DNA of 64,000 bases from Actinophytocola xinjiangensis (lineage in GTDB: Bacteria > Actinomycetota > Actinomycetes > Mycobacteriales > Pseudonocardiaceae). Of the stretch, positions 40,731 to 49,051 are shown one piece after another; the stretch's first letter is position 1; each line of letters opens with the position of its first letter. The notes below the pieces were generated by a model. That model was not told the DNA's origin. It did no database searches and saw nothing but the letters and a program-made list of their open reading frames with translations. The stretch lies in NCBI RefSeq assembly GCF_001921215.1, contig NZ_MSIF01000003.1, positions 186,001 through 250,000 on the forward strand, written 5' to 3'. Made by a program: the position numbers and the translations under genes.

Positions 40731-41630
40731 GTGGAAACTTCAGATTACGTGGACGAGCCCCTTCACCAGCGCGTCACCGCGCTGGCGGGGAACCTGTCGG
40801 CCAGCGAACGCCGGGTCGCGGAGTTCATGGCCAACCACCCCGAGGTGGTCGTGTCCTGCTCGGCGGCCGAACTGGGGGCGCGCACCGGCACCAGCGACGC
40901 GACCGTCGTCCGCACCACGAAGGCGCTGGGCTACAGCGGTGTGCGCGAGCTGAAACGCAGCCTGCTGCGGGTGTTCACCCGCCAGCGCGACCTCGCCGCC
41001 ACCCTGGACGGCCGGCTGGACCGCGCCGGCCGGACCGGCGACCAGTTCGCCGGCGTCCTCGACGACTCGATCGAACTGCTCGGCCACCTGCGCGACACCG
41101 TCGACCCCGACGCCTGGCGTCGGGCGATCGACGCCCTGCGCGGCGCGCGGTCGGTCATGGTCTACGGCATCGGCCCGGCCGCCTGCGTCGCCGCCTACCT
41201 GAGCCTGTCGCTGACCCGCATCGGCGTGGCGACGCGCGAGGTGACCACCACCGGCTTCCGCCTCGCCGACGAGCTGACCACGCTGCGCGCCGGTGACGTG
41301 GTGGTGGTCTTCGCGCCGCTGCGGGAGTTCCGGGAGATCTCGGTCCTCGTCGACTACGCCGGCGAGGTGGCGGCCCCGGTGGTGCTGGTGACCGAGAGCC
41401 TGGGCATGGCCCTGGAGTCACGGGTGCACGCGGTGCTGTCCACCCCGCAGTCCACCACCGGCGCCGCCAGCGAGATCACCGGCGCCCTGGTCCTGGCCCA
41501 CGCCCTGACCATGACCCTGGCCGCCCACGCCCGCGACGACGCGGTCACCACCCTGCGGCTGGTCAACCAGCTGCGGGCGGCCATCGTCGGCACCGAACTG
41601 GACATGGCCACCCTGCCCCCGCCGGACTGA
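40731..41630 (+). CDS. RpiR/MurR-family transcriptional regulator
   Basis: A 299-residue regulator. The N-terminal HTH_6 domain (about 12-85) has LSASERRVAEFMANHPEVV, ELGARTGTSDATVVRTTKALGYSG and ELKRSLLR. The C-terminal SIS domain (about 125-260) has VMVYGIGPAACVAAYLSLSLTRIG and VVVFAPLREFREISVLVDYA; here Arg-Glu replaces the usual Ser-G-x-T phosphosugar loop, so the effector may not be a phosphosugar. The GTG start at 40731 shares its G with an upstream in-frame-shifted stop. Divergent orientation makes it the likely regulator of the oxidase/GGT/Tct operon. Confidence 0.9.
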   Translation: METSDYVDEPLHQRVTALAGNLSASERRVAEFMANHPEVVVSCSAAELGARTGTSDATVVRTTKALGYSGVRELKRSLLRVFTRQRDLAATLDGRLDRAGRTGDQFAGVLDDSIELLGHLRDTVDPDAWRRAIDALRGARSVMVYGIGPAACVAAYLSLSLTRIGVATREVTTTGFRLADELTTLRAGDVVVVFAPLREFREISVLVDYAGEVAAPVVLVTESLGMALESRVHAVLSTPQSTTGAASEITGALVLAHALTMTLAAHARDDAVTTLRLVNQLRAAIVGTELDMATLPPPD

Positions 41631-41632
41631 CC

Positions 41633-43015
41633 TCAGCCGTCGGCCATCGCGGTCACGACGGTGACCAGCAGACCCATCACCTCGTCCACCGGCACGGCCT
41701 CCAGGTCGCTGTTGCGCACACGGTGGCCGGAGTACTCGATGTCCACATAGGTCTCACCACCGACCACGAACCCGGCCCACAGGATGTTGCCGCAGTACAC
41801 CGCGTAGCCGGTCTCGGCGAAGGGCAACGAGTACAGCGGCGTGCACTCGCGTTTGGTGCTGCTCAGCCGGGACTGCACGTCCCGGGCGAGTTCCTCCGTG
41901 GCCAGTATGTTGCCGGTCGAGGGATAATGGTCGGTCCGCACGGCCAGGTTCATCTCGACGTAGCCCTCGGTGTGGTCACGCCAGTCGTCACTTCCCCGGG
42001 ACAGGGTGCACCCGGCCCCGCCGCCGGTCGTCAGACCGGCCGGCTCGGTCGCCGCGGCGATGGCGGGACAGGCCTGCTGCGCGGTCGGCTTCTCGGGCAT
42101 CCGGAGATCCGCCATGGCGTCGAACAACGGGTTCTTCTCCTGCTCCGGCGGGATGATCCGTGGCGGGCTCGGCTCCCCCTCACCGCTGAGCGTCATGAGG
42201 ATGCCGGTGATCTCGCCGTAGGTCACCTCCGCCGGCAGGGTCGTGGAACTCACCGGGTCCAGCGACACCTTCTCGGTGCCCCACACCGAGATCAGCATCA
42301 GGTACTCGCCGGAACGGAAGTACGCCTCGGTGTCGGTGCGCACGCCCTCGCGGTGGAAGATGAACCCGGCGTCGCCGACCGGGAACCGCTCGACCGCGTT
42401 CGCCGTGTACTCGGGCTTCTGCCTGAGCTGCTCGCTCTGGCTGAGCGCCCCCTCCTGGAGTTCGGCGTAGCGCTGCTCGGCGTTGTCCTTCCAGACCGCG
42501 ATGTCCGCCCGCAGGTCGATCGAGCCCTCCTTGAGCAGCGACAACCCCGGGGTGAGGAACCGGCAGTACAGCCCGGTGCCGTCGGTCCGCTTCCCGCTGA
42601 CCTGCTCGTAACCCCGGGTGCGCATCTTCTCCTTCAGTGCCCCGCACATCGCCTCGGCTCCCTCGCCGTAGCCGAAGGAGTTCGGATCGGGGAACGCCAT
42701 CTCCTGCAGCGACTCGTTCGCCGGCAGGTCCGCGCTCGGGTCACTGCCCGATCCCGTGCCACCTCCCCCTCCCTGCCACAGCCACACGCCCACACCACCA
42801 CCGGCCAGCAGGACCACGACCAGCACCAGCGTCACGACCAGGCCCGTGCGCTTCTTCTTCGGCGTCGGCCACGGGTCCGGCGCGCCACCCTGCTGCTGGG
42901 GCGGATAGGGCTGGTGGTGCGGCTGCTGCGGGAACCGCGACTGGAACTGGGGCTGTTGCTGTGGGTACCCAGAGCCGGCCCGGTTCCAGCCTGGTTGCGG
43001 GTACTGGTTGGACAC
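41633..43015 (-). CDS. membrane-anchored protein with P/Q-rich N-terminus
   Basis: A 460-residue protein with one membrane span. The first ~55 residues are a cytosolic Pro/Gln/Tyr-rich disordered segment ending in KKKR; the span is GLVVTLVLVVVLLAGGGVGVWLW (about 58-80); a Gly/Ser linker follows. The outer part has two similar-looking halves, each with paired cysteines (MCGALK and YCRFL; ACPAI and GCTLS, then ECTPL and YCGNI), suggesting a duplicated disulfide-bonded domain. The layout is common among actinobacterial DUF3558-like envelope proteins, but I cannot assign a family firmly. GTG 43015 has GAGGAG 5-6 nt upstream. Confidence 0.7.
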   Translation of the reverse strand: MSNQYPQPGWNRAGSGYPQQQPQFQSRFPQQPHHQPYPPQQQGGAPDPWPTPKKKRTGLVVTLVLVVVLLAGGGVGVWLWQGGGGGTGSGSDPSADLPANESLQEMAFPDPNSFGYGEGAEAMCGALKEKMRTRGYEQVSGKRTDGTGLYCRFLTPGLSLLKEGSIDLRADIAVWKDNAEQRYAELQEGALSQSEQLRQKPEYTANAVERFPVGDAGFIFHREGVRTDTEAYFRSGEYLMLISVWGTEKVSLDPVSSTTLPAEVTYGEITGILMTLSGEGEPSPPRIIPPEQEKNPLFDAMADLRMPEKPTAQQACPAIAAATEPAGLTTGGGAGCTLSRGSDDWRDHTEGYVEMNLAVRTDHYPSTGNILATEELARDVQSRLSSTKRECTPLYSLPFAETGYAVYCGNILWAGFVVGGETYVDIEYSGHRVRNSDLEAVPVDEVMGLLVTVVTAMADG

Positions 43016-43071
43016 GACAGCTCCTCAAGGGCATGGGGGACGCGAGAGCCACCCTAGGAACCCGCCGTGCC

Positions 43072-43103
43072 GTGCGCTGTCAGGTCAACACCTGACAGCG
43101 CAC
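43072..43103. terminator. perfect hairpin terminator
   Basis: GTGCGCTGTCAGGT, a CAAC loop, then its exact complement ending at 43103: a 14-bp stem. It lies 8 nt beyond the P450 stop codon on the minus strand and upstream of the next minus-strand gene, so it separates the two transcripts. Confidence 0.85.
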
Positions 43104-43111
43104 GATCCCAG

Positions 43112-44284
43112 TCAGACCCGGTCGAACGTGAGGTGCAGTTCGACCGGACTGTTGAGACTGATGCCCGACCGCCTCGGCACCTCGGTGCCCGGCTTGAGCC
43201 GGAAGTTCGTTGCCCTGGCAAGTAATTCCTCGAACGCGATCGCCAGCTGGATACGGGCGAAGTTCAGGCCGAGGCAGCGGTGCACGCCGATCCCGAACGC
43301 CAGGTGCGGGTTGACCGGGCGATCGAAGACCAACTCGTCGGGGCGGTCGAACCGGGCGGCGTCACGGTTGGCCGAGTAGAAGTGCACGGCGATCCGGTCG
43401 CCCGCTTTCAACGCCGTACCACCGAGTTCGGTGTCCCGGGTGACCGTGCGGGCCATGTGGGACACCGTCGGTTCCAGCCGCAGGAACTCGTCCAGCTCGC
43501 CGCGCCACCAGTTCGGCGCGCGCAGGATCGGCTCGATGTCCTCGCGGGTCGCCAGGTGGTAGCCGATGGTGGCGATCATGCCCCGGGTGGTGTCCAGGCC
43601 GCCGAGCAGCAGGGTGGTGACGATGCCCAGCCGTTCCTCGACGGTCAGCGGCCGGCCCTCGACAGTCTCCCTGGTCAACGCGGCCAGCACGTCCTCACGG
43701 TCGGCCGGCGAGTTCTCCACCTCGGCCATGGCCTCCACGGCGAGCGCGGCCACCGCCTCGAACGCCGGCGGCGTGCCCTCCACCGCCACCCGGTTCACCG
43801 CCGCCACTCCCCTGGCGACCAGATCGGCGTTGTCGGTGGCGAACACGATCCTGGCCAGCGAACCGGCGGAGAAGGGAACGGAATACCCGTGCACCAACTC
43901 CACCTCGCCGTCGTCGATGAATCCGTCGATGGCCGCGCGGGCGAGTTCACGCAGCTGGTCCTCGTAACGCAGCAGAAAGGTGCGGGAGAAGTACTTGTTG
44001 AGGAACTGGCGGTAGTGCCGGTGGTTCGGCGGGTCGACGTCCAGCGGCACGAGCCGGACCGGCACCCCACGGATACCGGGCTGCGCCGAGCTGTAGATCT
44101 CCGGGTGCCCGCACACGGTCCGGACGTCCTCGTAGCGGGTGACGACGTAGTAGCCGCCGTCGGCGGTGGTGTGCGCGACAGGACATTCCTCGCGGGCGAC
44201 ACCGAGCGCGTCGACGAGGTGTTCTCGCTGGTCCTCGGCGTAGAGATCGATATTCTCCAGGATGTCCGCGACAGATTTGTCCAT
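43112..44284 (-). CDS. cytochrome P450
   Basis: A 390-residue soluble P450 of the bacterial CYP105/107-like type. I-helix LLLGGLDTTRG with the acid-alcohol pair, ExxR as DEFLRLEPT, and the heme loop FGIGVHRCLG with Cys337. ATG 44284 is used; TTG 44320, which overlaps the methyltransferase stop (TTGA) and has GGAG upstream, is a serious alternative adding 12 residues. It is transcribed after the O-methyltransferase gene, suggesting paired hydroxylation and methylation of a small molecule. A strong terminator follows. Confidence 0.92.
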   Translation of the reverse strand: MDKSVADILENIDLYAEDQREHLVDALGVAREECPVAHTTADGGYYVVTRYEDVRTVCGHPEIYSSAQPGIRGVPVRLVPLDVDPPNHRHYRQFLNKYFSRTFLLRYEDQLRELARAAIDGFIDDGEVELVHGYSVPFSAGSLARIVFATDNADLVARGVAAVNRVAVEGTPPAFEAVAALAVEAMAEVENSPADREDVLAALTRETVEGRPLTVEERLGIVTTLLLGGLDTTRGMIATIGYHLATREDIEPILRAPNWWRGELDEFLRLEPTVSHMARTVTRDTELGGTALKAGDRIAVHFYSANRDAARFDRPDELVFDRPVNPHLAFGIGVHRCLGLNFARIQLAIAFEELLARATNFRLKPGTEVPRRSGISLNSPVELHLTFDRV

Positions 44285-44316
44285 GGACGGATTGTCGTCG
44301 GGTCGTCCTGGGTAAT

Positions 44317-45315
44317 TCAATGGTCCGCTCCGCTCCCGACGAACTCCAGCGCGGACCGGCCCTCGGCGACCGGACCGGAGGACCGCAACGCCAGGCCGAC
44401 ACCGGCCGCCAGCGCGGTCAGTTCCTCGACAGTCCGTTCCCGGCCGCCGAAACACATCAGCATGAACAGGTCCATCGCGGTCCGCGCCCACTGCCCGCGC
44501 ACCGGCTCAACGACCACCACGGTGCCGTGCGGCGCGGCGGCCCGCCGGCAGTTGTCCAGGATCGCGCTCGCGTGCGCGTCGTCCCAGTCGTGCAGGATGT
44601 CGGAGAGCAGGTACACGTCGGCGCCGGCCGGCAGCGGGTCGAAGAAGCTGCCGGGGATCGCACTGGCCCGGTCGTCCAGCCCGGCGGCGACGAACCGCGC
44701 GGTGGCACCGGCGTTGGTCGGCCGCAGGTCGACGACGCGGCCCCGGACACCGGGATGGACCAGCAGGATCGCCTCCAGCAGCGTCCCGTCGCCCCCGCCG
44801 ACGTCGAGGATCTCGGTGAACCGCCCCCAGTCGAACCGCTCGGCGATCTGCGGCGCCTGGACCTGGTAGCGCCAGTTCATCTGCGCGTCGAACGAGCGCC
44901 GCAGCCGGGGTTGCGCGTCGAGGTCGGCCCAGAAGTCCCGCCCGTAGCGACGCGGGTAGGCCGGCTCGCCGGTGGTGACGGTCCCGAGCAGGTCGACGAA
45001 CGCGAGGTCGGCCCGCCCGGCGGCGGCGTTGATGTCGAGAAACCGTCGCAGCCCCTCGTCGACGAGTTCCCCGCCGAGGTCGGTCGCCCGGTACCGGCCG
45101 TCGTCGTCGACGGCGAAGACCCCGACGGTGACCAGGTGGTCGAGCAGGCAGGCCAGGGCCCGCGCGTCGGCCCCGGCGTCGGCGGCGAGCCGTTGGGCGG
45201 TCGCGCCGGTGGTCCCGGCACGCTCGGCCAGGCCCAACGTGGCGGCCACCCGGATGGCCATCGGGGTCGTCAGGTCCGCCATGTCCCGGAGCGACCGGGT
45301 AGTCGTGTGGTCCAC
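44317..45315 (-). CDS. SAM-dependent O-methyltransferase
   Basis: A 332-residue acetylserotonin/hydroxyneurocin-type O-methyltransferase. An N-terminal dimerisation/winged-helix domain (TTPMAIRVAATLGLAE, RYRATDLGGEL) is followed by the SAM fold: ILDVGGGDGTLLEAIL (motif I), GRVVDL, and LSDILHDWDD with the catalytic His-Asp region, then VVVVEPV. GTG 45315 is the most likely start by length. It is probably co-transcribed with the P450 downstream. Substrates of this family are phenolic or enolic hydroxyls, typically in secondary metabolites; no core biosynthetic gene is adjacent. Confidence 0.88.
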   Translation of the reverse strand: MDHTTTRSLRDMADLTTPMAIRVAATLGLAERAGTTGATAQRLAADAGADARALACLLDHLVTVGVFAVDDDGRYRATDLGGELVDEGLRRFLDINAAAGRADLAFVDLLGTVTTGEPAYPRRYGRDFWADLDAQPRLRRSFDAQMNWRYQVQAPQIAERFDWGRFTEILDVGGGDGTLLEAILLVHPGVRGRVVDLRPTNAGATARFVAAGLDDRASAIPGSFFDPLPAGADVYLLSDILHDWDDAHASAILDNCRRAAAPHGTVVVVEPVRGQWARTAMDLFMLMCFGGRERTVEELTALAAGVGLALRSSGPVAEGRSALEFVGSGADH

Positions 45316-45393
45316 CCGTTCCAGACTAGCCAGCGGCGTGGACTGTGCGGTGCGTGTGCGGAGCCTGTGCGCCGGCCGGCACAGACTGCTGAC

Positions 45394-46620
45394 GTGGTCA
45401 CCTTTCAGCAGTTGAAGGACGCCGAACCGGACACCTTCGCCGTCGCGGCGGACGACTGGCTCATGATCGCCAAGGAGGCGGACGCCGCCGCCGAGGACAT
45501 CTACGACCGGGGCGGCGCGAAACTCCGGGAGAACTGGGCCGACGCCGTGGCCGACCTCGTGCAGGGCCACGTCCGCAAGCTGGGCCAGGACTACCAGGCG
45601 GCCGGCATGACCCTGCGCGGCGTGGTGACCACACTGGACGGTCTGGCGGACGCGTTGCGGCTGGCCAAACGCAACCTGACCGACGCCGTCCAGTTCGCCA
45701 CGACCAACGGGCTTGAGGTCGACGACCAGGGTCGGGTGACCGTGCCGAAGGGGTCCGACGACCCGCAGGCCGCCGACCGCGCCCAACGCGCCGGCTGGCT
45801 GATCTGGGACGCCGTCAACGACGCGACGAAGATCGACGAGCAGGCCGCGGCCAGCCTGCGCGCCCTCATCGAGCCGGCGAACATCACCAAGAACCTGAAC
45901 CAGCAGCAGCTCGCCGACCAGACCAACAACGCGTCGGTGAAGGACGCCGGCCGGGCCGCGCTGGACCTGATCAAGCAGACCATGCCGCTCAACGCCGACC
46001 CGGCGACCCAGGCCGCCTGGTGGAACTCGCTGACCGAGGCGCAGCGCGCCGAGTACCAGCGGGCCGCGCCGCTCACCCTGTACGACATGCCCGGCATCCC
46101 CGACCAGGTCAAGCGGGAGCTTGCCGGCACCGGCCCGCTCAACCGCATGGAGATGCTGCGCTGGGCGCAGGCCAACGGCGACACCGAGAACACCGACGTC
46201 AAGGGCATGAACAACTGCACCAACTTCGTCTCCCACGCCATGCGCGACGGCGGCGGCCTCGGTGAACAGGGCGGCTGGGAGGAGCACCGCACCGGCAAGG
46301 ACCCCACTGGCTGGGCCGATGCCCGGCTGGCCGGCAAGGAGTGGCAACTGGCCAAGGCGCACCACCAGTTCATGCTCGACAACGGCGGCCAGTCCGTGCC
46401 GGTCGGCCAGGCCCGCCCGGGAGACATCGTCTACCTGCAGAACAAGGGCGACATCCACCACACGGCGATCGTCACGGCGGTCACGCCCGGCGGGGACGTC
46501 ATGGTCACCCAGCACAACCCCGAACATTCGAACGTGAACGTGGTCGACCGGGTCGAGACCGGCCGGATCTACTCCGGCAACGACGACCAGATCCTCGTCG
46601 TCCGCCCCGGCTTCAACTGA
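45394..46620 (+). CDS. type VII effector candidate with C-terminal amidase domain
   Basis: A 408-residue protein with no Sec signal. Residues 1-150 form an extended helical domain (LKDAEPDTFAVAADDWLMIAKEADAAAEDIY...) of the kind found at the N-terminus of type VII (WXG/LXG-like) substrates. Residues ~265-408 are an amidase_6-type papain-like peptidase domain: nucleophile Cys275 in MNNCTNFVSHAMRDGGG and His355/His356 in DIHHTAIVTAV. Such domains cleave peptidoglycan peptides or related amides. A small WXG-like gene follows. It may be a cell-wall hydrolase used by the cell itself or an antibacterial toxin. GTG 45394 is the only good start. Confidence 0.75.
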   Translation: MVTFQQLKDAEPDTFAVAADDWLMIAKEADAAAEDIYDRGGAKLRENWADAVADLVQGHVRKLGQDYQAAGMTLRGVVTTLDGLADALRLAKRNLTDAVQFATTNGLEVDDQGRVTVPKGSDDPQAADRAQRAGWLIWDAVNDATKIDEQAAASLRALIEPANITKNLNQQQLADQTNNASVKDAGRAALDLIKQTMPLNADPATQAAWWNSLTEAQRAEYQRAAPLTLYDMPGIPDQVKRELAGTGPLNRMEMLRWAQANGDTENTDVKGMNNCTNFVSHAMRDGGGLGEQGGWEEHRTGKDPTGWADARLAGKEWQLAKAHHQFMLDNGGQSVPVGQARPGDIVYLQNKGDIHHTAIVTAVTPGGDVMVTQHNPEHSNVNVVDRVETGRIYSGNDDQILVVRPGFN

Positions 46621-46660
46621 CCCGGTCCACCACCCGTTCCCCACCCCCACGGAGAACCCC

Positions 46661-46981
46661 ATGCCACCACCCGAGATCGAGATGAACCCGCAGGGTGTGC
46701 GGGACGCCGCCGCGCAGCTGCGGGAAAGCGGCCAGACCGCCAAGGACCGCATGGGCTCGCTGTTCACCAGCGGCAACGAGGCCAGCGCCGCCCACCCCGG
46801 CTGGCAGGTGTCGGCCGCCCTGCGGGAATGTGGCCACACGTGGTGGAAGGAGATGACCACGCTCGTCGACCAGACGGCGTGGATCGCCTGGAAGATCGAC
46901 CAGAGCGCCACCACCACCCACCAGGCCGACACCGCCACCCGCGACGACATGACCTCCGTCCTGGGCGGCCTCCACTCGTGA
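46661..46981 (+). CDS. WXG100-like small partner protein
   Basis: A 106-residue helical-hairpin protein (two long helices around HPGWQVSAAL), with no signal peptide, in the size range of EsxA/EspC-like type VII targets. It starts at ATG 46661 with GGAG 8 nt upstream and follows the amidase-domain gene by 40 nt. It is likely to form a heterodimer with the N-terminal domain of that protein for secretion. It does not look like an immunity protein. Confidence 0.7.
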   Translation: MPPPEIEMNPQGVRDAAAQLRESGQTAKDRMGSLFTSGNEASAAHPGWQVSAALRECGHTWWKEMTTLVDQTAWIAWKIDQSATTTHQADTATRDDMTSVLGGLHS

Positions 46982-46994
46982 CCCGACACCACCC

Positions 46995-47086
46995 GACGAT
47001 CCGCCGGCGACAGTTCGTCGGCGATGGTCCACCGCGGGTAGTTCCGGCGGTGGTTCGTCGGCGGTGGTTCGTCGCGGGCTCCGGGT
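46995..47086. repeat. imperfect GTTCGTCGGCGRTG repeats between convergent genes
   Basis: The gap between the WXG-like gene and the convergent gene at 47090 contains three or four degenerate copies of GTTCGTCGGCGRTG and GTTCCGGCGGTG. It reads as decayed tandem repeats rather than a clean terminator hairpin. Confidence 0.5.
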
Positions 47087-47089
47087 CCC

Positions 47090-48136
47090 TCAGTCCCAGT
47101 TTCGCAACCACCGGGGCACGGGCAGGCCGACCTCGGTCGCCAGTTCCCGGGCGTCCTGGCGCAGCCGGGCCAGTTCCTCCTTCGGATCGGCCGCGCCCAT
47201 GACCGTCCGCACGATCTCGGACAGCGCGTAGGAGTCGTGCTCGGCGGCGGCGGTGCGGACCGGGCGGGGCACCGACTTGTCGAAGGACACGTCGAAGCGC
47301 CGCAGCCCCGCGCCCGCCGACGTGCACGCGGCACAGCCGCAGTCGGTGACCTCCGACCCGCGCAGGTCGATGCCCCGCTGCCAGTGCAGCAGCTTCGGCA
47401 CGAACACCTGCGGGCTGCGCCGGGGCCGTGTCCCGTCCGCGCGCCTGGCGACCGGCCCGCCGAGGTTCCTGGTGGAGGTCGACAGCCCGATCGCCGCGAG
47501 CCGTGCCCCGGCGGCGATCGCCGGGATGCCCACCGGGCCGGTGCGCAGCAGTTCCAGCCGGCGCCCCGTGCGGTTGCTCCAGCGCAGCAACCGGCGCAGG
47601 CCCTGGACCTTGTAGGAGGAGTCGACGGGGTCGATCGGCGCGCCGAGCACCAGCGAGACGTCCCGGTCGGCGGCCCGTAGCTGTTCGGCGAGCACACCGC
47701 TGTGCCGGGAGCCCAACCAGCCGCCGTCGAGCACCAGCGTCACCGACACCGACACCGGGTACTCACGGTGCAGTTCGGACTTGAGTTCGTCGACCTGGCC
47801 GACCCGCAGCCGAACCCCGGGCGTGCGCACCACCGGCAGACCGAGTTCGGCTTGCGCCTCGATCCAGTCGAACTCCGGCAGGTCGAGGTCGAAGCCGAGT
47901 TGCCCGGCCACCACCGGTGGACGCGGCCGGCCACGCGCCAGATAGGCGGCCGGGTCGAGGTCGACCCCGGTCAGCTCGCCGGCCCGCGCCAGCGACCGGG
48001 CGATGCGCAACCCGTGCAGTCCCTGCAACGTGACCCCGCCGAACCGGTCCCGGTTGGCGACCGCCTCGGCGGCCGACACCTGGCCGAGGTAGGCCTGAAC
48101 CCGCCCGAGTCCAGCCCGCGCCCGCCGATCGACCAT
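47090..48136 (-). CDS. TGT-like TIM-barrel protein, function unknown
   Basis: A 348-residue soluble protein. Near the C-terminus it carries Cys266-G-Cys268-A-A-Cys271 and then His300, matching the CxCxxC...H zinc motif and its spacing in tRNA-guanine transglycosylases. The strand segments LELLRTGPVGIPAIAAGARLAAIGLST and the PKLLHWQRG segment before the cysteines fit that barrel too. It is shorter than bacterial Tgt and I cannot locate the two catalytic aspartates with confidence, so its substrate need not be tRNA queuosine. It has a leaderless-type promoter. No other 7-deazaguanine genes lie nearby. Confidence 0.6.
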   Translation of the reverse strand: MVDRRARAGLGRVQAYLGQVSAAEAVANRDRFGGVTLQGLHGLRIARSLARAGELTGVDLDPAAYLARGRPRPPVVAGQLGFDLDLPEFDWIEAQAELGLPVVRTPGVRLRVGQVDELKSELHREYPVSVSVTLVLDGGWLGSRHSGVLAEQLRAADRDVSLVLGAPIDPVDSSYKVQGLRRLLRWSNRTGRRLELLRTGPVGIPAIAAGARLAAIGLSTSTRNLGGPVARRADGTRPRRSPQVFVPKLLHWQRGIDLRGSEVTDCGCAACTSAGAGLRRFDVSFDKSVPRPVRTAAAEHDSYALSEIVRTVMGAADPKEELARLRQDARELATEVGLPVPRWLRNWD

Positions 48137-48142
48137 GCCGTA

Positions 48143-48172
48143 ACGGTAGGCGATCGGGGTCGGCGCTAGGGT
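48143..48172. promoter_or_regulatory. divergent pair of leaderless-type promoters
   Basis: TACCGT on the minus strand (48148-48143) is 6 nt before ATG 48136, and TAGGGT on the plus strand (48167-48172) is 6 nt before GTG 48179. Both genes lack a Shine-Dalgarno, so both transcripts probably begin at the start codon. Confidence 0.5.
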
Positions 48173-48178
48173 GCGTCG

Positions 48179-49051
48179 GTGTTCCGTACCGCGTTCGCCA
48201 CACTGTTAGTGCTGCTGGGTTGCCTGCTCGCCGGGCCGGCCGTAGCGGCGTTCGTCCTGGTCAACGAGGTGACCGACGAGGAGAACTATCTCGAGGCCGT
48301 CACCCCGCTCGCCGACGAACCCGCTGTTCAGAACGCCGTCGCCGCGGAGATCTCCGACGCGCTCGGCGAGAAGGTTCCCGAGGCGGCCCGACCGCTGGTC
48401 GACTCCAGCATCAACAACTTCGTCCAGAGCGACGAGTTCCGCACGTCCTGGGTCGAGGTCAACCGCGAGGTGCACCCCCAGGTCATCGCGATGCTCCGCG
48501 ACGAGGGTGACGCGGTCGCGATCGAAGGCGACGCGATCGTGCTCGACCTCGGTGTGGTCGCCGCCGACCTGAAGGCCAGGTTCGTCGCCGACGAAGTGCC
48601 GCTGGCCGAACAGATTCCCGAGGTGGACGCGCGGGTGGAGGTGCTGTCGGGGCCGTCGATCCGGCAGGCGGTCCCCGCGTTCGACCTGTTGGAGAAGCTC
48701 AGCGTCTGGCTGCCGGTGGCGTCGATCGCACTGATCGTGTTCGGTCTGATGCTCTCCGCGCGGCGCGGCCAAACCCTGATCGTCACCGGTATCACACTGG
48801 TGGTGATGATGGTCCTGGTGATGATCGCCGAATGGCTCGGCGGCAGCCAGGTGGCGGCCAAGAGCCCCAACCAGGACATCACCGGCCCGTTCTATGACGC
48901 CCTCACCAGCACGATGTCGGTGTACCTGTGGGCGATCTGCGGGATCGGCGGCGTGTTCGTGATCCTCGGCGCGGTCCTGTCCCGTCGCGCGGCGACCCGC
49001 CCGACGGCACCGCCCCCGCCGCCTCCGCCCCAGCCGGTGCGCTGGGGCTAG
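48179..49051 (+). CDS. integral membrane protein, unknown function
   Basis: A 290-residue membrane protein. The N-terminal span is ATLLVLLGCLLAGPAVAAFVLV, then an extracytoplasmic domain of ~145 residues that is acidic and helical (EENYLEAVTPLADEPAVQNAVAAEISDAL), then three more spans (VWLPVASIALIVFGLML, LIVTGITLVVMMVLVMIAEWL, MSVYLWAICGIGGVFVILGAVL), and a Pro-rich cytoplasmic tail. Similar four-span proteins are widespread in actinomycetes without assigned function. It ends on a CTAG shared with the convergent methyltransferase stop. Confidence 0.75.
   Translation: MFRTAFATLLVLLGCLLAGPAVAAFVLVNEVTDEENYLEAVTPLADEPAVQNAVAAEISDALGEKVPEAARPLVDSSINNFVQSDEFRTSWVEVNREVHPQVIAMLRDEGDAVAIEGDAIVLDLGVVAADLKARFVADEVPLAEQIPEVDARVEVLSGPSIRQAVPAFDLLEKLSVWLPVASIALIVFGLMLSARRGQTLIVTGITLVVMMVLVMIAEWLGGSQVAAKSPNQDITGPFYDALTSTMSVYLWAICGIGGVFVILGAVLSRRAATRPTAPPPPPPPQPVRWG

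Noticed and set aside
40711-40731. Leader peptide MKESMT before the RpiR gene
   Set aside because: Six codons ending on the regulator's GTG; the ATG lies in a candidate operator and has no ribosome site of its own. Coincidence is more likely.
46995-47086. CRISPR-like or attachment-site interpretation of the GTTCGTCGGCG repeats
   Set aside because: Copies are adjacent, degenerate and lack spacers; they read as simple tandem decay between convergent genes.
44317-47697. Treating the 1126-codon minus-strand frame as one protein
   Set aside because: Only the last 332 codons read as an O-methyltransferase. The rest lies opposite the plus-strand type VII genes and has no domain content.
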